This document shows positions 31,876 through 37,088 of a DNA stretch of 37,088 nt, piece after piece. The position numbers were made by a program, and so were the translations under genes. The notes under the pieces are model-generated. The model saw only the letters and a list, made by a program, of their open reading frames with translations. It was not told the origin of the DNA and searched no databases. How positions within the stretch are numbered: the stretch's first letter is position 1; every line of letters begins with the position of its first letter. The stretch is from Actinomycetota bacterium (GTDB taxonomy: Bacteria; Actinomycetota; Acidimicrobiia; Acidimicrobiales; Ilumatobacteraceae), in contig WLDE01000014.1 in NCBI GenBank assembly GCA_009704985.1, positions 1 through 37,088 of the forward strand, written 5' to 3'.

Positions 31876-31904
31876 AGGCTACGGCCAGAATCCCGACTCG
31901 ACAA
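31876..31904 (-). promoter_or_regulatory. Promoter of the DUF4395 gene (TTGTCG-N17-TAGCCT)
   Basis: On the minus strand TTGTCG (31899-31904) and TAGCCT (31876-31881) are 17 bp apart; the -10 ends 8 nt before the ATG. This is the best-formed promoter in the window and is overlapped by an inverted repeat. Confidence 0.65.
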
Positions 31905-31909
31905 GTCGG
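31893..31909. promoter_or_regulatory. Operator-like inverted repeat CCGACT-N5-AGTCGG
   Basis: A perfect 6-bp inverted repeat with a 5-nt spacer sits over the -35 of the DUF4395 promoter and 81 bp before the racemase-like gene. Its position would let a dimeric repressor block RNA polymerase. Confidence 0.45.
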
Positions 31910-31974
31910 AATTCGACACCGCGTCAGCCCCGCGTCCACGGCGTGGCGTACGAGCCGGACGGCGACACCTCCGG

Positions 31975-31980
31975 TACGGT
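31975..31980 (+). promoter_or_regulatory. -10 box (TACGGT) of the racemase-like gene
   Basis: TACGGT ends 9 nt before the ATG at 31990. No clear -35 is visible. The intervening GAGG could also serve as a weak ribosome site. Confidence 0.45.
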
Positions 31981-31989
31981 GAGGCGCCG

Positions 31990-32973
31990 ATGACCCTGCG
32001 CCTCACGATCGATGCCGGGCGCTGGCAGGCGCACGTCGACGCCGTGCGGACGTCGTTCACCGACGCGGTGCCTCCGGGTGCCCCGGCCGTCACCGTGGCA
32101 CCGGTGGTGAAGGGCAACGGGTACGGCATCGGCCGCGCCCAGCTCACCCGCCTCGCGACCGCCTGGAGCGACCTCGTGGTGGTGGGCACCGTGCACGAGG
32201 CCCTGCAGCACGAGCGCACCGGCGACGAGCTGGTGCGGGTGCTCACACCCGCGGTCCGACCGGTCGACCTGCCACCGTGGATCGTCCCGACGGTCGGCGC
32301 GCCCCACCACCTGCCGGCGATCGGCGGCCACACCGGCCCGGTCGCGGTGAAGCTCGCGTCGAGCATGCACCGCTACGGCACCGATCCCGCAGGGCTGGCC
32401 GTGCTGCTCGCCGAGCTGGCCGCCCGCGGCAACGCCGTGCACGCCGCGCTCGTGCACCTGCCGCTGGCCGAGACCGCTCCGGCCGACGATCGGCTCGCCG
32501 AGGTGGAGTCGTGGCTCGCGCACGTGCCGCCCGACGTGGTGATCTCCGTCAGCCACCTCGAACCGGCCGCCGTCGCGACGCTGTGCGCGCGACACCCGGA
32601 TCGTCGCGTGGAGGTCCGCCTCGGCACGGCGCTGTGGCACGGCGACAAGTCGTTCCTGCACCTGGGCGCCGACGTGATCGACGTCCGACCGGTGCGCGCC
32701 GGCACGCGAGTGGGGTACCGCGGCACCCCCGTCGAGCACGACGGCGTGCTGGTGATGGTCGGCGCCGGCTCGTCGCACGGCGTCGCACCGCTCGCCGACG
32801 GACGCAGCCCGTTCCACCTCCGTCGCAGACGCGTGGCGCTGGTGGAAGCACCGCACATGCACACGTCGATGTGCCTCGTCCCCGACGGCGACCCGGTGCC
32901 CGAGATCGGTGAGTGGGTCGACGTGCAACGACCGCTCACCACCGTCGCACCCGACGAGGTGGTGTGGTCGTGA
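31990..32973 (+). CDS. Alanine-racemase-like PLP enzyme
   Basis: The 327-residue protein has the alanine racemase N-terminal barrel: VVKGNGYGIG, with K41 as the probable PLP-binding lysine (usual VKANAYGHG), and KLASSMHRYGTDPAG, equivalent to the K-D-G-M-R-G stretch. The C-terminal part includes PHMHTSMCLVPDGDPVPEIG, like the DMCMVD...GD motif of the racemase beta domain. It is shorter than standard Alr (about 370) and the active-site surroundings differ, so it may racemise another amino acid or have another PLP role. It is translationally coupled (GTGA) to the downstream membrane protein. Confidence 0.8.
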   Translation: MTLRLTIDAGRWQAHVDAVRTSFTDAVPPGAPAVTVAPVVKGNGYGIGRAQLTRLATAWSDLVVVGTVHEALQHERTGDELVRVLTPAVRPVDLPPWIVPTVGAPHHLPAIGGHTGPVAVKLASSMHRYGTDPAGLAVLLAELAARGNAVHAALVHLPLAETAPADDRLAEVESWLAHVPPDVVISVSHLEPAAVATLCARHPDRRVEVRLGTALWHGDKSFLHLGADVIDVRPVRAGTRVGYRGTPVEHDGVLVMVGAGSSHGVAPLADGRSPFHLRRRRVALVEAPHMHTSMCLVPDGDPVPEIGEWVDVQRPLTTVAPDEVVWS

Positions 32974-34127
32974 ACGATCCACAGCTCACACGAGTCGTAC
33001 CGGTCGAGCACCTGACCCCGACGACGCACCGCCGCGAGCGCCTCGTCGGCCCCGACGTGGTGCGCGCCGTCGCGCTCATCGGCGTGGTGGTGATGAACTA
33101 CCACGGCTACCTCAACGGCTCGGGCGCCGTGGCCGGACCGGATGCGTCGTTCCTCGATCGGCTGTTCGACCCCTGGACCGGGGTGCTGTCCACGCGGTTC
33201 GCAGCGACGTTCATGCTCGTCGCCGGCGTCGGCATCAGCCTGCTCACCGAACGCAGCCGCACGAGCGGCGACCGCGAGGCGATCCGCGACGACCGCTGGC
33301 GCCTCGTGCGGCGCGGCCTGCTGCTGTACGGCGGTGGGTTCCTGCTCGACTGGGTGTGGCCGGGCACGATCCTGTTCTTCTACGGCGCCACCTTCGTCGT
33401 GGCGGCGCTGCTGTTCACCCTGCGCACCCGGTGGCTGGTGGTGGTCGGTGCGACGAGCGCCCTCGCCGCTGCGGCGATCAACGCCTGGGTGATCGACCGC
33501 ACGCTCGACGGCCGCCCGGTCGACTGGCTCACGTCACCCGGCACCCTCACCACCGAGTCGCCGCGGGGCCTCCTGCTCGACACCTTCGTGAACGGCACCC
33601 ATCCGCTGCTGCCCTGGATGGCGTTCTGCTGCGCGGGGATGGTGCTCGGGCGGGTGCTGCCGACGGGCCGGCGGCTGGCGACGGTGGGGATCGCCGGTGC
33701 GGCGGTCACCCTGATCACCTACCTCGTGAACCATGTCGTCACGAACGGCCGCGCCGGTGACGTCGCGTGGATCGAGGCGTGGTCGACCCGGCCGTTCGAC
33801 CGGGGACTGCTCTACACGCTGGGCACGCTCGGGTCGTCGCTCGCCGCGTACGCCCTCGTGTCGTGGCTCGCCGAGCGGTACCGCGACCACGCGGCCGTCC
33901 GCACGCTCGGTGCCGCCGGCGAGATGACGCTGACGCTGTACCTTGGCCACGTCGCGGTGTACCTGCTGCTGGTCGACGTGCTCGACGTCGTGGGGCGCAA
34001 CGGCCTCACGACGGCGCTGCTGTTCGCGCTGGCGTACTGGACGCTCGCGCTGGCGTTCGCGGCGTGGTGGCGCCGGTTCATCGGCATGGGCCCGGCCGAG
34101 CGGCTCTACCGACGCCTCGGCGGGTGA
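32970..34127 (+). CDS. DUF418/heparan-acetyltransferase-like polytopic membrane protein
   Basis: The 385-residue protein has about ten hydrophobic segments. It opens with RLVGPDVVRAVALIGVVVMNYHGYLNG, the acyltransferase-3/DUF418-type start with a conserved Asp-x-x-Arg-x-x-A. HPLLPWMAFCCAGMVLGR and LGAAGEMTLTLYLGHVAVYLLL match the C-terminal core of the family. Such proteins transfer acyl groups to extracytoplasmic targets. The coupling to a racemase-like enzyme suggests a shared pathway for a modified amino acid or cell-envelope component; this is inference. The start is the GTG at 32970 overlapping the previous stop. Confidence 0.85.
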   Translation: MNDPQLTRVVPVEHLTPTTHRRERLVGPDVVRAVALIGVVVMNYHGYLNGSGAVAGPDASFLDRLFDPWTGVLSTRFAATFMLVAGVGISLLTERSRTSGDREAIRDDRWRLVRRGLLLYGGGFLLDWVWPGTILFFYGATFVVAALLFTLRTRWLVVVGATSALAAAAINAWVIDRTLDGRPVDWLTSPGTLTTESPRGLLLDTFVNGTHPLLPWMAFCCAGMVLGRVLPTGRRLATVGIAGAAVTLITYLVNHVVTNGRAGDVAWIEAWSTRPFDRGLLYTLGTLGSSLAAYALVSWLAERYRDHAAVRTLGAAGEMTLTLYLGHVAVYLLLVDVLDVVGRNGLTTALLFALAYWTLALAFAAWWRRFIGMGPAERLYRRLGG

Positions 34128-34134
34128 CCCGGCG

Positions 34135-34238
34135 GCATCGGCATGGCGCACCCACACCCCGGCGAAGCAGTCCGCCTGCAGCTCGAGCGCCACGGAGTAC
34201 TGGTTCGCGCTGGCCGGGTCGTTCCGCTCCGCTTCATG
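34135..34238 (-). pseudogene. Relic of a YpfJ-family neutral zinc metallopeptidase
   Basis: A minus-strand frame here encodes HEAERNDPASANQYSVALEL directly followed by [14 protein letters not shown]. This matches the strongly conserved YpfJ stretch (E. coli: [20 protein letters not shown]), including the Glu that is the third zinc ligand. The N-terminal membrane helix and the HExxH motif are gone, and downstream the frame runs into the antisense of the acyltransferase gene. Only about 34 codons remain, on the same strand as and just behind the ROK gene. I regard it as a degraded remnant. Confidence 0.75.
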
Positions 34239-34276
34239 GCACCACCTGGGAACACACCGGGCCGGCCCGCGACGGG

Positions 34277-35200
34277 TCAGCCGGCGACGGGGTCGACCGG
34301 CGACGGGCGGCTCGCGCGGCGGACGCCGCGCATCCCGACGGCACCTGCGCCGACCAGCGGGCCGCGATCACCGAGGCGTGCCGGGGTGATCCGGGCGCCG
34401 CGGGCGTAGTCGACGCGAGAGTGCCGGTCGACGGCGGCCTGCGCCGAGTTGAAGAACGTCGCCCCGAACCCGAGCGCGACCGCCCCGCCGACGACCACGA
34501 GGTCGAGGTCGAGCAGGTTGCACACCGACGACACCGCCCGGCCGACGAGGTCGCCGGTGCGCTGCATGATCTCGTAGCTCGGCTCGGTGGGCGGCCGCCC
34601 GGTGATCACCTCGATCGCACGTCCCGACGCCTCGGCGTCGAGGCACCCGCGCGAGCCGCAACTGCACCGCCGCCCGTTCGGTTCGACCACGAGGTGGCCG
34701 ATGTTGCCGGCCTTGCCGCTCGCCCCCTCGACCACCTGACCGTCGAGCACCACGCCACCGCTGATGCTCGACGACACCACCACCGCGAGGAAGTTCGACC
34801 TGCCCTGCGCCGCACCGAGCCAGCCCTCGGCCATCGCGAGGCAGGTGGCGTCCACCTCGCCGTGGACGGGCAGCCCGGTCGCCTCCACGAGGCGGTCGCG
34901 CAGCGGGAAGTCGCGCCAGGCACCGATGCTGGTGGGCGAGACCGAGACGAGCCCGGGTTCGGCCGGTCCGACACAGCCGACACCGACCGCGATCGGCGTC
35001 ATCTGGTGGTGCTCGTCGGCCCGCGCGAGCATGTCGCCGACGATGCCGACGAGCGAGGCGAACAGCTCGTGGTCGCCCTGGGAGTCGTCGACGAGCGCGA
35101 CCGCTCGATCGATCAGATCGCCGCGCAGGGTCATCAGCCCGGCCGACATCCTCGTCCCGCCGACGTCCACCGCGACGATGAGGTCGCGATCGGGGTTCAT
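34277..35200 (-). CDS. ROK-family sugar kinase
   Basis: The 307-residue protein starts with VAVDVGGTRMSAGLM (ATP phosphate loop with DxGGT at residue 12) and contains GKAGNIGHLVVEPNGRRCSC and GSRGCLDAEASG, the ROK zinc motif with His and three Cys. VVVGGAVALG is the C-terminal ATP-binding stretch. No helix-turn-helix is present, so it is a kinase (glucose or N-acetylhexosamine likely) and not a NagC-type repressor. I start at the ATG of 35200; the in-frame GTG at 35209 falls in a TACGGT box which itself predicts a leaderless start at 35200. Confidence 0.92.
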   Translation of the reverse strand: MNPDRDLIVAVDVGGTRMSAGLMTLRGDLIDRAVALVDDSQGDHELFASLVGIVGDMLARADEHHQMTPIAVGVGCVGPAEPGLVSVSPTSIGAWRDFPLRDRLVEATGLPVHGEVDATCLAMAEGWLGAAQGRSNFLAVVVSSSISGGVVLDGQVVEGASGKAGNIGHLVVEPNGRRCSCGSRGCLDAEASGRAIEVITGRPPTEPSYEIMQRTGDLVGRAVSSVCNLLDLDLVVVGGAVALGFGATFFNSAQAAVDRHSRVDYARGARITPARLGDRGPLVGAGAVGMRGVRRASRPSPVDPVAG

Positions 35201-35207
35201 GCGCTGC

Positions 35208-35213
35208 ACCGTA
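35208..35213 (-). promoter_or_regulatory. -10 box (TACGGT) of the ROK gene
   Basis: On the minus strand TACGGT ends 7 nt before the ATG at 35200. It overlaps the alternative GTG start at 35209, arguing against that start. Confidence 0.45.
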
Positions 35214-35362
35214 GTCCGACGGGTGCGTCGGCGACCGGTGGCACCGGCGTAGGCTGCCGCGAGGTGACCCCCGGCACACCGCGGAGGCGGGATCGCGGGC
35301 GCTCACACCAAACCGTCGGTGGCCGATCGTCGTGTCGCTCACCGGTGCTCACGATCCCCACC

Positions 35363-36043
35363 ATGGACCCACGCCTCGACCCCCTCGATCAGCCGTCCGA
35401 CGTGGTCGCCCTCCAGACCGGCCCGCGCCGTGCCGGCGACACGGAGGCGACCGAGCTCGACGCGCTCTTCCGCCTGCACTACGGGCGGTTGGTGCGTGCG
35501 CTCACCCTCGTCGCCGGCGATCGGGAGCTCGCGGCCGACGCCGTGCAGGAGGCGTTCGTGAAGGCACACCTCCGGTGGCGACGTCTCCAGCACTACGACG
35601 ACCCGGTCGGCTGGATCCGCCGGGTGGCGATCAACTGCCTCCGCGACGGCCACCGTCGCCGCGGGCGCAAGGAGCAGGCGCTCGAGCGCCTGCACGGCGA
35701 CGCGACCCGAGGTGCCCAGACCGACACCGACTCGACCCACGAGGCGATGAGCCGGCGGACCGGCGACACCGACGGCGTGATGGCGCTGCTCCAGGCACTC
35801 CCTCGCCAGCAGCGCATCTGCGTGGCGCTCTTCCACGTCGACGGGCTCAGCGTCGCCGAGGTGGCGGACGCCCTCGGGATCAGCGAGGGCGCCGTCAAGT
35901 TCCACCTCCACCAGGGCCGCGAACGACTCCGCAGCACCCCGGGCCTGCGCGCCGGCCGGACCACGCCCGACCTGCCGCCGCCGCACCCGCACGATCTCCC
36001 CCCGCACGATCTCCCCCCGCACGACGGAGGCCCCCGCCCATGA
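35363..36043 (+). CDS. ECF-type sigma-70 factor
   Basis: The 226-residue protein has region 2 (DALFRLHYGRLVRALTLVAG then AVQEAFVKAHLRW and a PVGWIRRVAINCLRDGHRR helix) and region 4 (LPRQQRICVALFHVDGLSVA, EVADALGISEGAVKFHLHQG), the SigE/ECF type that directs RNA polymerase to extracytoplasmic-stress promoters. The ATG at 35363 is the only start close to region 2. The tail is His/Pro-rich from a 15-bp repeat. The stop overlaps the start of the downstream membrane protein, the usual layout of a sigma/anti-sigma pair. Confidence 0.93.
   Translation: MDPRLDPLDQPSDVVALQTGPRRAGDTEATELDALFRLHYGRLVRALTLVAGDRELAADAVQEAFVKAHLRWRRLQHYDDPVGWIRRVAINCLRDGHRRRGRKEQALERLHGDATRGAQTDTDSTHEAMSRRTGDTDGVMALLQALPRQQRICVALFHVDGLSVAEVADALGISEGAVKFHLHQGRERLRSTPGLRAGRTTPDLPPPHPHDLPPHDLPPHDGGPRP
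35990..36019. repeat. 15-bp tandem repeat in the sigma factor 3' end
   Basis: Two full copies and a partial third of GCACGATCTCCCCCC run up to the sigma factor stop region and encode a Pro-His-Asp-Leu-Pro type repeat. Confidence 0.8.
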
Positions 36044-37026
36044 GCGACTTCGACGACCTCGACCTGTCCCGCCGGCTCCGCGCCGCCGCGGGCGACGACC
36101 CCGACCTCGCGTCGGCCCACGCAGCGGTCGGGCGCCGGGTCCGGCGCGTGCGCCGCACGCGTGCGGCCGTGCTGTCCTCGACCGCGGTCGTCCTCCTGGT
36201 GGTGGGCACCGTCGCGGCGATGTCCCCGAACGGCACCGATCGCCGCGTCGGGGTGGCCGACGCGCCGTCGTTCGACGACGGCTCGCTGCCGACGACCGCG
36301 GGGTCGAGCACCGACGCATCGACGCCGACCACCACCCCGAACCCGGCCACCTCGAACCCGGCCACCTCGAGCGCTGCGACCACCGCGACGACCGGCACGC
36401 CGTCCACCGTCGTGGGTGACGATCGTTCGGCCGAGGAGTCCCTGGTCGCCGGCACGACCGAGTCACGCACCCTCACGGGCGTCGGTGGCTCGATGACGGT
36501 GCGGGTGACCGCCGGGTCGGGCGGCTCGGTGCGACTGTCGTCCACGGCCCCCGCGGCGGGCTTCACCGCCCGCACCACCACGTCACGCCCCGCCGAGGTG
36601 GAGGTCGAGTTCGTCTCGGCCTCGCACCGCACCCGGATCCGGGTCCGGCTCGACGACGTGCGCCTGCGCCTCGACGTCGAGGAGGAGGCGATCACCACGT
36701 CGACCTCCGTGACGACCACCCCTGCCGGTGTGCCTCCGACCGCCACGCCGCCCTCCACCCCGACGGCGACGACGAGCCCGACCAGCCCGACGACGACCCT
36801 GCGGCCCACCACCTCGACGTCGCCCACCACCTCGACCAGCACCTCGGCCCCGAGCAGCACCACGCCCGGCGGCGGCAGCGGGCCCACCACCACCGACGAC
36901 GACGACGACAGCACCAGCACGACCTCGGACGACGACGCCACCGGCAGCGGGAACAGCGGCAGCGGGAACAGCGGCAGCGGGAACAGCGGCAGCGGGAACA
37001 GCGGCAGTAGCACCGACGACGACTGA
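36040..37026 (+). CDS. Putative anti-sigma-type membrane protein with low-complexity exterior
   Basis: The 328-residue protein has a 42-residue cytoplasmic N-terminus (DLDLSRRLRAAAGDDPDLAS), a single membrane helix (about 43-61, AVLSSTAVVLLVVGTVAAM), and a long extracytoplasmic part: a Thr/Pro/Ser-rich stalk, a small beta-rich domain (about 145-225, GSMTVRVTAGSGGSVRLSST), and another Thr/Pro-rich run. No zinc-type HxxxCxxC anti-sigma motif is seen. Coupling to the sigma factor (ATGA) is the main support for an anti-sigma or sensor role. The C-terminus is four 15-bp repeats encoding Gly-Ser-Gly-Asn-Ser. Confidence 0.8.
   Translation: MSDFDDLDLSRRLRAAAGDDPDLASAHAAVGRRVRRVRRTRAAVLSSTAVVLLVVGTVAAMSPNGTDRRVGVADAPSFDDGSLPTTAGSSTDASTPTTTPNPATSNPATSSAATTATTGTPSTVVGDDRSAEESLVAGTTESRTLTGVGGSMTVRVTAGSGGSVRLSSTAPAAGFTARTTTSRPAEVEVEFVSASHRTRIRVRLDDVRLRLDVEEEAITTSTSVTTTPAGVPPTATPPSTPTATTSPTSPTTTLRPTTSTSPTTSTSTSAPSSTTPGGGSGPTTTDDDDDSTSTTSDDDATGSGNSGSGNSGSGNSGSGNSGSSTDDD
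36943..37002. repeat. 15-bp tandem repeat, 4 copies, in the anti-sigma-type gene
   Basis: Four perfect copies of GGCAGCGGGAACAGC encode Gly-Ser-Gly-Asn-Ser in frame, eight codons before the stop. Confidence 0.95.
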
Positions 37027-37088
37027 TCGGCGCACACCGGACCGCACCGGAGCGCACCCGACGCGCACCTGACGCGCACCCGGAGCGC

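Noticed and set aside
1..37088. tRNA and rRNA genes
   Set aside because: I saw no cloverleaf-like T-loop/acceptor pattern and no rRNA-like stretch; a covariance scan would be needed to exclude them completely.

Overview
The window is very GC-rich, densely packed DNA from a free-living actinobacterium. Mycofactocin genes, a Tat-dependent lipoprotein secretome, TANNNT -10 boxes sitting 6-9 nt in front of start codons, and a PcrA of actinobacterial type fit this. I lean to an Acidimicrobiia/Ilumatobacter-like lineage, but that is inference from protein style and not a database result. About 34 genes cover nearly all of the sequence. No gap without a gene exceeds 300 bp; the two largest are 17314-17582, which holds a gene relic and repeats, and 18474-18764, which holds repeats, a promoter and a riboswitch.

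Layout. 1-2645: end of an unknown gene, a strong hairpin, then sucD-sucC and a B12-binding mutase subunit on the minus strand. 2691-4695: a 10-bp minisatellite, a small membrane protein and a predicted inhibitory serpin lipoprotein. 4720-9930: a flavodoxin-like gene, then pcrA interrupted by a 353-residue intein, then a ClC-type channel. 10073-15616: a D-aminoacylase-type amidohydrolase, a P450 with its own [3Fe-4S] ferredoxin, yaaA, and a solitary beta-class DNA methyltransferase with a nuclease-like tail. 15703-20473: a Tat-lipoprotein carotenoid oxygenase, a PPOX-family relic, an SCO6745-type protein, and a two-gene operon (PGPGW membrane protein and baeRF/eRF1-like protein) behind an apparent yybP-ykoY manganese riboswitch. 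20591-24919: an OYE/FadH-type flavoenzyme, purE-purK and a DedA protein. 24978-31375: seven tightly coupled genes, etfA-fixC-fixX-etfB-tetR-mftE-mftF. 31346-37026: a DUF4395 protein, an alanine-racemase-like enzyme coupled to an acyltransferase-like membrane protein, a YpfJ metalloprotease relic, a ROK kinase, and an ECF sigma factor with its membrane partner.

How the genes work together. The most suggestive unit is the electron-transfer (ETF/FixCX) set in one transcription unit with the mycofactocin maturation genes mftE and mftF, while mftA, mftB, mftC and mftD are absent from the window. It suggests a link between mycofactocin redox chemistry and the quinone pool. The second is the riboswitch operon, which ties a PGPGW membrane protein and a release-factor-like protein to manganese. 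A recurrent oddity is short tandem repeats (units of 6-15 bp) lying over or just after the 3' ends of many genes.
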